From contig VWZF01005696.1 in the NCBI GenBank assembly GCA_013396755.1, positions 1-64,000 on the forward strand: a stretch of 64,000 bases of DNA, written 5' to 3'. The stretch comes from Sclerurus mexicanus (lineage: Eukaryota; Chordata; Aves; Passeriformes; Furnariidae). A program made the position numbers and the translations under genes. Below the pieces are notes generated by a model. The model was not told the origin of the DNA and did not search any database. It saw nothing but the letters and a program-made list of their open reading frames with translations. Of the stretch, positions 48,253-59,720 are shown in pieces. The first letter of the stretch is position 1. Every line of letters begins with the position of its first letter.

Positions 48253-51200
48253 AACTCTGTGGTTCACTGATAGAGCATAGTTTGGTTCTCTACCACCTTG
48301 CACTTTAAGACCTGGAGCTAATGAAGAGGGGTGACCCTTCATCAAAACCAGGGAGAGTGTATATACTCCCCTACCTCCCACACATCAGAAAGGGAGCCCT
48401 GCAAAACTGTCCAAGGGTGGGAAGAACTTTGCTGCCCACTCCGTACAGATGTGTCTGAGAGGTTCCCAACACACAGGCTATGATGGGCTGCTCAGAAAAT
48501 TGTGCCCTACTGTGCTGTGCTGTTTCATGCTTCCCAATTAAGCAAAACCTTTGTAGCCATTTTTGCAGGCAAGCTAGACTAGCAATGTTCATCACAGTCA
48601 CCATAGCTTGTGTAGGGTTATATTCTGGTTAGCTTCTGTTAGCTTTGGATTTCATGTCTATGCTAAATAAACTTTACTGATCTTGAAATAACTGTAATTA
48701 TTGACTTACATAAAGGAATATTCATTATCATACATCATTGCCAATGAATAACCAGACTGCTGGCCTCAAAGGAGATGGACATGACAGCACAAATGTCATT
48801 TCTAGTAACATTCGCTGGAAATTTTCCAGTTGATTTTATTTTCCTTCAGAAAACACTGATCTGATAAAATAAAAAAGCCAATAAAGAAGTTACTTGGTCA
48901 CTGGTTATAGTTTTCAATGGGAAATTAGTGATGCCTTTTATGTGACAGACACATATGATTTATGTTGTGCTATGTCTTTACCTAGAAGTCAAACAACAAA
49001 GAAGTCAGACCAAGCTGTCTTGGCCTAATCAAAATAAGACGCTGGGGCCTTTTCCAAGTACAATATTCCATGTAAAGGAATTCTTACCATTTCCAAAATT
49101 GAATTCCAAAGAACTTCATTTTGTAGTAAATTGAAATCTTTTGAGTTTTGATGTTGAGCAAGGACAAAAAGTAGGACTTAGGTGCTGAAACTTCTCATGT
49201 AGAAGTTTTGCTTCTGGATTAATTTCAGGCTATCCAATGCAACGAAGCTGTGGAATAAATAATTACCCACAAAATTTTTCCAGGAAAGATTAACAGGCCT
49301 TTTCCAGGGCTAGAGAAAGTTGAGGGTGGTGGGTCATGGGTACAAAACAGCTACTTAAAACATCTTGTTTCTCTATTTAGATGATAAAAATAGCAGTCTG
49401 GAAAATAATTTCATTTCCTGCAAAAGGGAATTCTTAAGGGACAAGATTTCCCTCTCAGGCCAGACAGTCTTCATCACAGTAATGCACAACCATCACAGGG
49501 GAACAGGAATACTTCAGAGTCCAGTGTAAAACAGACCACCAATCTCATGCTGACCTAGTTTTCCCTTGTCCACTGAAGCATTACAACAGCCTCTCCTACT
49601 CACTCTTTTTTTTCCTCTTTTTTCAAAGAGCGCAGCTCAGCTGAGGGGAGAATCCAGCCTTGTAAGAATGAGGAATTCTTAAATAATTTCTAGTTGCTTT
49701 GGAAAATGACTGGAGGCATTGAAATAAAAATATTCCAAGGGAATTTAGATATTCTTTCACTTTGAGTTTTTTTTCAGTTTTTGCTTGGTGATCCATTGGT
49801 GATTTGCTTGGTGATTCTTTAGAGTTGTGAAGACACCAAATGCTCATACACAGGTATCCAGCAGAAATCAATGTCTATCTTTTGGTTTCAATATCTGGTC
49901 ATATGTTTAAAATTCTTACATTTTATTTGAAACAGACATTGAGGGCATTTGGACTCCTATTGCTTAGACCCAGACAAAAAATTGGTCCCTAACTCCTACT
50001 ACAACACATTGGAAATGGAGGCCTGCTGATTTTAGTCCTTGAAAGGACACTGGAAACTATTTTTAGTGGGTTTAAAAAGCCGTGCCTCATTTGAATGAGT
50101 TTTCTTTTGCCTGTATTTTGATATCAGCAAATCTGGGGAGCTTTCTTACATCCTGTGTCACTCCACTTTGGTCTACCCAGAATTGGCTTTATCTCCAGAG
50201 TTGTATTTGCTCCATCTTTGCACCAGGGTGAAAGAGGTCCACCGTCCTGAGCATCCAGACATCCCTTAAAGCAGTCTAGTCTTATCTCTGCGTTTGTGGC
50301 ATGGTTCATTCTCAACAACTCATGCAATAACAAGTTTAATACCTACTTTTATTATGTAATTAGTTAATTTGCTTTTCTCTGCCAACATTGCCTACATTGA
50401 TGGTATCCAGCGGGCAAGAGAGACAATTTTCTGGCCCTTCTAGTAGAACTGAAGAACCATCACTGTGGTCAGTCTGATCATCCTTTCCCCATTGCCCAAT
50501 AGCCTTCATCAGGGTGAAGGTGAAGCAACATGATAAAACAAAGAAAATCCTGGATGGACTCAACAGTCAAAACTGTAAGTCAGAAACATACCTAGGACCT
50601 ATGTCCTGACTGACTCTGCATGTCCAAATTTAGATCTCAGTTTAAATGCCTATAACTCTCCTTAAGAAAGTGCTCTAGGAAGCATGCTTAAGCTAAATGT
50701 GCTCCTGACTGCCCCGCATTGATGAACAAGGCACAGGACTGGCCAAGACCCCAACTACCCCTATGGCACAGCCCTTCCCAGAGGGACCTGGGGGACACTT
50801 TCTTTCTTACTGCCCAGTAAACACATCAAACTGCAGGTGGGTACCAAGCCAGACAGAAGCACACCTTGCCAACAGATGGCAAGATACTAATCTGCTTCAC
50901 CTCTGTCCCATCCACTCTTCTCCAAAGTCTTCTACTATCCACAAGTGTACATCTTGTGTCCAAACTAGTGAGCTCAGACTTGTGTCCAAAATACAGAATA
51001 GAATTACCTATGAAAATCTGGCTCTGTATACCTAGAAGTTGAGTATTCAAAACTGTGACTTCTGGAAATGCTCATTATACTCTTCATGAGATTTAATATG
51101 TACTTGAGAACATAAAAAATAAAATTGTACAGAGTTCATGCTCTAAAAAGGACTAAAAAAAGAGCTTCCTGGAGCTGGTCTGTAGTTAATTTGTTTAACT

Positions 51201-51890
51201 GCATGCAAGTGGCAGGCACTTTAATACAAATGATAGAAGAAATAATTATTTGCTTCTGATTTTGCAGTGGCTTTTCTTTTGTAATTTGCAACTACTGTGT
51301 TATTTGTGCTACTTGTGTCACAGGACTCCAGATCCATTTGTAATAATCTCTTCAACAGACAGCTATGTCTGCTATTATTTGTCTCTTCTTGCTCTTAAAA
51401 GAGTAGAAGATCTTGCCTGTACCTCAAGCCAAAAACCTGTTGACCCCTATGGATAATTGCTAGGCTGAAATATCCAGGAAGTATTGCAAGTAAATGCAGT
51501 ACAAAAGCACTGAGATTCTTAATTTTAGCAATCTTTGCTGTCTTGAACTCTTTTCAAGGTTTAGACGTCAAAACTAAGTTGATTTCTCTCTTCATCCTCA
51601 TCTGTGAGAATTAAGTGGCTTTGCACTTGCTGAACACAGGTTGTGGTTGCCTCTCACATTTACTTTCTTTCTCCCAATCCCCAATTAGCAGTGGATAATG
51701 AATATTTGCACTGAAAATTAATAACTCAGCTTGCTGCTCTGAAAAAAGGAAAAGGTCACAAGCCGCATTTCTGTCTTATAATGAAAAAGCATTTTTATGT
51801 AACTTGAATATGAAAACCCAATGCCATACATGAATTTGGCTCGATGGGTGCAATTCCAGTTGAATCAAGAGCAAGAGGAACTGTGCTCCA
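48253..51890. other. Unassigned intergenic sequence
   Basis: No gene or repeat family recognised. 48640-49000 is AT-rich with low-complexity-free, ATTA-rich text that might be conserved noncoding DNA. Confidence 0.5.
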
Positions 51891-52253
51891 GTGGATGTCA
51901 GTGCTTTCAAATCATGTGGAAGATGTCTCGTATCCAGTGAGACTGATGTTCTGAGTACTCACACTGCAAGGGACCTCGTGGCAACCCTTGCAGTGCTGCG
52001 TGGGTTTCCAGCCCTCTGCTGTGACTGCAGCATGGCTGTGTCTTCAACTTTTCTTTTTGCTTCTTTTATTCTTCCTGAGGATAATGGACCAGATCTCCAA
52101 CTTCTAGTGCAGAGAGGAACAAATGACACAAAAGTGATTTGCACCATGAAACACGCTGTGAGGAAGGCGTGGACTCTCAGATCTGAAGTGGCCCCTTTGC
52201 CACTTGATCGAGGCAAAATTACAAGTACTTCAAATGCAGCATTTCATACTTAG
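51891..52253 (+). other. Open frame of 120 codons in CpG-containing sequence, unassigned
   Basis: The frame opens MDVSAFKSCGRCLVSS and ends TSTSNAAFHT. It contains more CpG dinucleotides than its surroundings. An 85-codon frame overlaps it on the minus strand, a sign that long openness may reflect composition. I recognise no domain, signal peptide or retroelement similarity. It could be chance, a degraded retrocopy or part of a noncoding transcript. Confidence 0.2.
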
Positions 52254-54855
52254 CTCTCAGCCACCTGGGTTGAAGTAAGATCATTACACTAATCAATTCT
52301 TTTACTTTTTTAATTCCACTGTGTCTGCATGAGGCATACAATAAAATACAGGCAGAAGGAGCTGCAAGATGAGATAAGTCAGAGGTTTGAACATTTTTCA
52401 AATTAACCCAATTGCTTTATGTCATTTGAGAAGATAACATGCTTTTTCTTCTCATTGCTAAAAATCCCAAGAATAGGAGGGTGTGCTCAGCCTCAGCCCC
52501 AGTCATTTGCAATTGTCTGGGAAGAGTAGGGTCACCTAGACTCATTGGTGGAGGAGCCAGAGCAGGCATACTCATAGACAGACATACCTATTTCCCATGT
52601 CCAACCCCAGTGTAACCTACTGACTGTCCTTCCTGACCACATCCCAAGGGGAGAGGTTTCCACCCATAATAGAGAGCACTCTTTCATCCTGGTGAAGCCC
52701 AGCAAAGCACTGAGAAAAGCCATCACACACATGTGGTTCCAAACACTTTAATCCTATAAATCTTCCAAATGCTCACATTTTTCTCCAGGAAATATACTAA
52801 ATCAGAGTTTAAATTCTATTTGTAACATTTCCCCCTTATTTGCACGCTGACTGTATATGGCTTACAGCATTTATGGGTTCTTTCAGACTTAGACATTGTC
52901 AACAGCACAAAACATCACAATGAGGCAGGATCCATACCACAGTGATAAAGCTGTAATTTTGGCAAATGAGGATAGTACATTGGGCATAGTGACACCCTGT
53001 CAGGATCTTTGAGGGCCTAAGGGATTTAACAGGGAAAGATGAATATCTTCTAGGAGCAAAATTATAGAAATCACTGAAAATTTAGATTCATTTTTATAAA
53101 TGAAATGAAAGAAAATAACCCAAGCATATTTTCATTGTTATTCATGGATATCTCATCTTATTTCATGATATTTTTTAATTCTTTAATGTACTTTTCAACT
53201 TTCTGCTATTGTTATGTATCATGCTGTGGCATTAGTTGTGCTTCAGAAACAAACTCACTACATGAGGAAAAAAGGCTCTAGGAGATTAGAAATGATTCCA
53301 CTCAAAGATCCATTTTAAAGTGGTCTGTGGAAAAAATTTACCTGTGCATAAGGCCCAAGCATCTACGGAGACAGTTATCCAGATAAGGTCTGTAAGTGAG
53401 AGCATCTGGACACAATGTAGAACATTTGTGCAAGCTGTTTCTGGAACTGTTTTTCTCTAAATAGAGCACATGGGTGCTAATCCACCAGAAGACAAAGTAC
53501 ATCTCTTAATTCTAAGCATGTGAGTAATTCCCATTGCATGGTGTACCTGGGCAGATCAGCTCTCTGTGCTTCTAAGAAGCCTTTAATAAGTTTTATTTGC
53601 TTTCAGCAGGACTGCACATGTGCTTCATATTAACTATTTGCCATAAGTACACTCAGAAGATGTGAGTCCTTGATCTGAGACTAATTTAAACAAAAATATT
53701 CATCACTTTTAATTATTTGTGACTGGCAAGCACCAAAGAAAAATGAGCCTGCTGAAGCAGCAAAATCTGCTTGAGAAGGATTCAAGGCAAGGAGGACAGA
53801 AAGATGGTGCTAAGCATGCAACAGAGAGTGCCATTAGACATCTGACAGTGATCCTTCACCCTTGCCCTAGCTGTTTAAGGTCTGAACTTTCAATGCTCAT
53901 TTGATGTAGATAGGAAGCACAGGGTTTGGGGAAGGACAACCTGATGCAACAGGCTCAGAGATAAGACTTGCAGCAGCAGTGACCAGCAGCAAGGGTCTTT
54001 AATGTTTTCCTGCAGATAGAAGCATCTTTAGGTGGTGCATAGGCAAAGAAGCTCTTTTCAAAGTGACCAGTGCAGTCCTGCTCTGCATAGCCCCAGAGAG
54101 CCTTCAGCCTCCTTTCTGGCAGCACAGACTGCCAGCTGGGGCCCTGGGGTCACTGAGGCACTGAGTGATGACTTCTTCTATTATAAACACATATATCGTC
54201 TTGTCTTGACACCAGAGGCCAGCTCAGGGACTGCACATGATAGGGTAGTTTGCAACATCTCTACCAACAAAAGACACTTTCTTTAGGTCACAGATGTTGG
54301 CATTTGCTTTTCAACACCTCCCTGTAACCTTACACACACAGTCTGGGTTTATTTTGAACCAACATATCACACATAAATTTTATAGCTGTCCTCATACCAG
54401 GAAAAGGCTCTGACTGTGTCACCCCACACCAGCAGCCACCTCTGGTCCATGCCTGCTGAGGTTGTTGTGCCTCAGCTCAAGCAGGAAGAGTATGTGGTGG
54501 AAGAGTCAACCTTCCCCACTGTTCTTTTGATGCTGGAACACTATGAAAGCCAGATACAATCCTCCAGAAGTCCCCTAAAGTACAATCACTCATATCCCTC
54601 CCAGTAAAAAAAAAGAGTATGAAATATTTGGTGTACAAATTATTTTTGGTTCAGACATAGTGTCTGCTTTCCCATTCCATCCCCTCCCTGCTGAGTTTTT
54701 CAAACTAGCTGACCATTATGGCTTTAAGGCTCGGCTCTATTTAGGTGAAATGGGTATAGGTCTATACCCATCTTTGAAGTCAAAGTAAAACACCTGAGGA
54801 CTTCCAGGGCAGCTTGTTGATTACCTGACTGGGTAAGGTTACCAAGATGGGGTAA
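52254..54855. other. Unassigned intergenic sequence
   Basis: No gene or repeat family recognised; open frames are short and without domains. Confidence 0.5.
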
Positions 54856-55804
54856 TATCATATAATCATAGAATTATTAGGGTTGCAAAAGACTTTAAAG
54901 ATCATCTAGTTCCAACCCCTCTGTCATGGACAGGAACACCTTCCACTAGACCAGTTTGCTCAGAGTTCCATCCAGCCTTGCCTTGAACATTTCCAGGGAA
55001 TGGGGCATCCACAACTTCTCTAGGCAACCATTTCCAGTGCTTCACCACCTCACAGGAAAGAATTTCTTCCTAATACCTGATTTAAACCTACTGTTTTTTT
55101 AATTTGAAGCCATCCCCCCCTTGCCCTTTCACTGCATGCTCTTGTAAAAAGTCTCCTTCCATCTTTCTTGTAGGCTCCCTTCAGGTACTGAACAGCTGCA
55201 ATTAGGTCACCTCCAAGCCTTCTACACTCCAGGCTGAACAAAACTAATTCTCTCAGCCTTTCCTTGTAAGAGAGGTCACCACTCTTCTAATCAAATTGGT
55301 GTCCTTCTGCTGCACTTAGTCCATGTCCTTCCTGTGCTGGGGACCCCAGACCTGGGTGCAGCACTCCAGGTGGGGTCTCACCAGAGCAGAGCAAAGGCGC
55401 AGAATCCCCTCTCTCACCCTGCTGGCCACACTGCTTTTGATGCAGCTCAGGACACAATTGGTTTTCTGGGCTGGGAGTGCACATTGCTGGGTCATGTCCA
55501 GCCTCTCATCCACCAGCACTCCCAAGTCCTTCTTGGCAGGGCTGCTCTCAATCTGTTCATCCCCAGCCTGGACTGATACCAGGGCTGCTCTGACCCAGAA
55601 GCAGTGCCTTGCACTTGGTCTTGTTAAACCTCATGAGATTCCCATGGGCCCATTTTTTAAGCTTGTCTGGGTCTCTCTGGATGGCTTTCCATTCATCAGG
55701 TGTATCAGCTGTACAAATCCCCGAGGGACATCACTTATCACTGATGACTGATGCCCATTGGGACTCTGAGCTACTGACCACTACCCTCTGGATGTGACCA
55801 TTCA

Positions 55805-56012
55805 TCTACTTTCTTATCCCTCTAGCAGTTCACTCATCAAATCCATCTCTTTTATTTGGAGAGAAGGATATTTTGGGAGACCATGTCAAAGGCTTTACAC
55901 AAGTCCAGATGAATTACATCTGTAGCCCTTCCCTTGTGCACTGAGGTAGTCAACTCATCCTAGAAAGCCACTATGTTAGTCAGGCAGAACTTGCCTTTGG
56001 TGAAGATGTGCT
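55805..56012. repeat. 208-bp block in CR1, first copy
   Basis: Recurs at 56014-56221 with no difference seen by eye, offset 209. It ends exactly at the single N (56013). The block covers the CR1 motif A region, which should occur once. Confidence 0.95.
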
Positions 56013-56013
56013 N
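56013..56013. other. Single-N contig junction inside CR1
   Basis: One ambiguous base separates two identical 208-bp blocks, the signature of two contigs whose ends overlap but were abutted. Confidence 0.9.
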
Positions 56014-56221
56014 TCTACTTTCTTATCCCTCTAGCAGTTCACTCATCAAATCCATCTCTTTTATTTGGAGAGAAGGATATTTTGGGAGACCATGTCAAAG
56101 GCTTTACACAAGTCCAGATGAATTACATCTGTAGCCCTTCCCTTGTGCACTGAGGTAGTCAACTCATCCTAGAAAGCCACTATGTTAGTCAGGCAGAACT
56201 TGCCTTTGGTGAAGATGTGCT
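56014..56221. repeat. 208-bp block in CR1, second copy
   Basis: Identical by eye to 55805-56012, then continues into upstream CR1 ORF2 sequence (GGCTGTCTTGAATCACC), so this copy is the one contiguous with the rest of the element's 5' side. Confidence 0.95.
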
Positions 56222-56395
56222 GGCTGTCTTGAATCACCTCTTTGTCCTCTATGTCCCTTAGGACAGCTCCTAGAAGTATCTTTTCCATGGTCTTTCCAGG
56301 TACGGATGTGAGGCTGGCAGGTTCCCAAGTGTCCTGCCAGGTGTGGACTTCTGCATACCTCAGAGTAGCTTTCCACATGCTTCAGACATTGGCCT

Positions 56396-59074
56396 CTGAC
56401 TGCATATAAGGTCAAGATTTTGACTTGTGTTCTGAAGGGATAAGGTATCTAGTTTTAAGGAAACTTGGTGGTACCCCTCAAAATTTATCACAAGAGAATT
56501 GGCATTCCTGTGTCTCCCAGTGTGACCATAGGTCTTTGTAATACTTTGGGACACTGCAAGAAGTGCTGTATTTTGCAGTCAGAAATAAAGATGCCTGTGT
56601 ACCTCCACATTTCTTAGAAAAGAAGGGATGAAGTTGGGAAAAACAGCTACAAACATACTCCCAGAATGACTGAAAAATTATGAAAAACACCCACATTTTT
56701 AAAAAAGTAAATAAAGGTTACAGAGTAATTTTTCTTGTGGTAGTATCAAAGCAAATTGGCTGATTTTGCCATCTTAGTCATGTTCATGACTGCTTAGGGC
56801 TGTCATGCTTATAGAGACAGTGAAACTAAAGAAAAGAAACACCAGCAGGACAGAAACACATTGAAAAATAGGATCAGCACCTTGCCTTGTGTATCCTGAA
56901 GAAGCCCACTCATCCGTTAGAGATGCTGAACTAACTCTTCTATCAGTGCTTCATCACAACTGTCTACTTATCAACTCTTCTGGAAAATGAGAGACAGCCC
57001 ACTGAAATCAATTCAATAGGTAAGTGTGGTACTACTTATAATAAACTGCAAAGATGAAGTTGTTCTTGTTGAGACTATACTCTGCAATGACTCAGAATAT
57101 TTGATCTTCGAATGGGGTGAACCATGGCTGATGACACCAGTGAGTGTGACACCAGTGAAGATACTTTGCTAGATCTCCAGCTGTTGTGTTCTCCCAGGCT
57201 GGCATGGAGTAATGGCAGGCCCAGCATCTGGTTCCCTACATTCATTCTGGGTTTCTATAGCTCTTTTTCATGAATAGTCTGATCTCTGTTTTGATAGGGC
57301 ATATGTATTCTCCTCTGAGACTCCTATTTCTTTCTCTGGCTAGTCACTCCACCATTCCTCATACTATATCACAGTCCTTTCTTCCACCATCTGTTAAAAG
57401 GAGCTCATTTGTCAAAGGGACAAGATCTTTAAGGATGTAGAGGAAGAAGTCCATCAACTCTGCTTTCATGCCACCATGTTTCTTGGAGGGGAGCCAGGTG
57501 CCATGAAGAGCATTGCAGGGGTGGTTTGTTTAAATGCATTTTAAAATAAGTACTGATCAAGGCACAGTGCCCTCATGTCAATGAAAAGAGGCCTACCCTG
57601 AAAGAAAAGCAGATATTTGAAGATGCCCCTTCTCCCAGACAAGGGCAGCCACCTGCCTGGGATGCTGCAAGTGCAGGAGGGCCACACTCAGTCCCTGGCA
57701 ACTACTGAGAGTAGAGACAGTGCCAAATTGCTGCTGGGGTACATGAATTGAGTAGAAAACATAGAGAGGCAATGCTAGGTGGGCCAGCAGCAGCTGACCA
57801 TGCTGGAGCCAACCTCTGCCATCTGGGCATTCCTACCAAGCCAGATCCCTGGCCTCACTGCCCAGCTCTACACCTGGACTACAGATTTTGAGAGTCACTG
57901 AAAAAAGTGCAAGACAGTGGCCTTCTTGGCAATGAAAGAGCTGAGATGCCTCGTGAGGTTAAAAGAGTTAAAAACTCCCTGCCCTGAGGCCGGTCCCCCA
58001 GACGGAAGGTACCAAAGATGAGCACCTGCAAACTTCAACACAGTCACCTCCCTGGACACAGTGGACAGCAGGGAGGCAGTGGCTCATTTTCCAGGTGAAA
58101 ACCACTGGACTGATTTGCTGAGGTGGAGCTGAGCACTCATCTCATCACTACCTGCTCTGAAGCAGTAATTTAATTTTTTGCTCTTTTTTCCCCCAGATTC
58201 CTCCAGTGTCAGTGCCTTCCTGCAGCAATGAGGTGAGGCTGAAGTCTCAGAAAGAGGCAGTTTCTAGAGGAGCGCAGACCTGGGGCTGGCGGATGGCACC
58301 AGCAGAGACCCCATGGAGAAAAGGGAGGGACTGCAGTGCACAGAGCTCATCAGTAGGCACCAGCTGGGCTGGGTGACTCTCTGCTCTGGCCAAAGGGCAG
58401 ACAGAACTACAGTCACACTGTCACAGACTGACATGTACTGTATTTACAACACATATCCAGGAAAAGTTACATGCATGAATATTTTCCATATATCTTTATA
58501 TTCACACAAATCTAAACTGCTTCAATACCAAGGAATTCTTAGTAGAGCAGGAGGAGAGATTTGGGGAAATTTGAGAGCTCTATAAAGTTATATAAAGCAG
58601 ACTTCCTACTAATTATGGTATTGTGAGGGTGTGAGGTTCCACACCCAGCCAGGACTTAACACCTTTCATTGATCAAGGGAGAAGGCAGGAAGATCCCAGC
58701 TCTCTAGCAAGAGAAGACATGAGTTTCCAGCCCTCATGATCTCTGTGAGTATTTAATGCTCCATTGTTTAGAACTGATTATTTCAGACCCGGGAATCAGA
58801 TCAATGCCCTTTTCATGTTTTATGGGAAGCATGAAATAATACTCTGACAAATCTCACAGCTCTGAGTCACCCCAGAATGGGTACAGGGAGAATGGAGCGG
58901 ATTTATTATAATGATGGTGGTGATCGTTTTCTTCCACTAGAGTTTGGGGGACCCTATGCAGGAAGGAGACTCAGACTGTATTTTGGCAGCAACAAGGAGC
59001 CAGAGAATCATGCAGTCTCATGCTGTGCCCCACTCCCTGACAACAATGACAGCAATGCCACTGCCCAACATCAT
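56396..59074. other. Unassigned sequence, GC-richer at 57.5-58.4 kb
   Basis: No gene recognised. 57560-58420 is richer in G and C than most of the window and has several CpG and purine-rich stretches, but its frames are broken and show no domain. It may be an old transcribed or retroelement-derived segment; I cannot identify it. Confidence 0.45.
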
Positions 59075-59200
59075 GAGAATCACAGAATCACGTAGGTTGG
59101 AAAAGACCTCTAAGACCTCGGGTCCAACCATTAAGTCAGCACTGCCAAGTCTACCACTCAACCATGTCCCCAGGTACCATATTTGCATGTCTTTTAAATT
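59075..59200 (-). mobile_element. CR1 LINE 3' tail, minus strand
   Basis: GAGAATCACAGAATCACGTAGG, then TTGGAAAAGACCTCTAAGACC and GGTCCAACCATTAAG is the reverse complement of an avian CR1 3' end. About 125 bp survives before similarity fades. Confidence 0.9.
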
Positions 59201-59279
59201 AAGAGATCTTTCCCCAATCCTCTCCATGCAGTGTTGAGTGTGGCATGCACTGCCTGTTCTTTGCCCTTCCCATCTCTGG

Positions 59280-59720
59280 ATAAGGATTATTTAGTCATTA
59301 TTGTCGACGTCTGAATGGAAAGGCTACGCAGTAGGTCTGAGTCACAGAGACATGGGGAAAACAAGCTGGGGAATTCAGAATGCCAGCTGCTCCCCGATGC
59401 CAAGTCAAAATTAATCAGGCTGCACGATCACTATTGTGATTGTTAACAGAGAAGTGTATGTATATTGCCTTAGTTTCCTCTCTATTGTCCAACCTGCCCT
59501 AAGGTCGTATAATTTACAGGTAATTAAGTTCAGCAAAGATTGTTGCTGAAACAATCTTTGTTGCTGCAAACAGGGAAGGATGCCAAGCTAACTCTCTTTT
59601 ATTCATCTGCCAGTGAGGCTACAGTATAATTAAACATTTCGCTTTGGAAATCTCTCCTACAGATTCATGCTAAAGGGGGCTTAACAATGCCAAAACCTAA
59701 AGGGAACCCCATTCCTTAGA
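59280..59720. other. Candidate conserved noncoding block
   Basis: The block keeps several CpGs (GTCGACGTC, CTACGCAG, CACGATC, GTCGTATA) in otherwise AT-rich, repeat-free DNA. It also carries homeodomain-type words (AAAATTAATCAGG, GGTAATTAAG). It includes an 11-bp-arm hairpin at 59534-59560 (CAAAGATTGTT, loop GCTGA, AACAATCTTTG). These features are often seen in vertebrate enhancers, but the call is inference from composition only. Confidence 0.3.

Larger units (their letters stand above)
54856..56395 (-). mobile_element. CR1 LINE, about 1.3 kb of element, minus strand, broken
   Basis: Begins on the + strand with TATCATATAATCATAGAATTATTAGGG (complement of the CR1 terminal repeat) and runs back into ORF2. 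Minus-strand peptides in order are PASLTSVPGKTMEK and GKFCLTNIVAF (56378-56169), the motif A passage HLDLCKAFDMVSQ, then LMRFNKTKC, MGVLVDERLDMTQQCAL (55525 down), VREGILRLCSALVRPHLE, and MFSLECRRLGGDLIAAVQYLKGA (55241 down). The passage that should hold motif C (FADD) is missing between motif A and the LMRFNK segment, an internal deletion. Several stops and shifts are also present. A 208-bp block is present twice around a single N at 56013, so the assembled length overstates the element. Confidence 0.92.

Noticed and set aside
47642..48381. Open frames of 158-212 codons across this stretch on both strands
   Set aside because: They are open only because they run through 349 Ns; the real flanking parts are short and have no domain.
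59534..59560. Hairpin as a microRNA precursor
   Set aside because: The perfect stem is only 11 bp with a 5-base loop and the flanks do not extend it to the length needed for a precursor.
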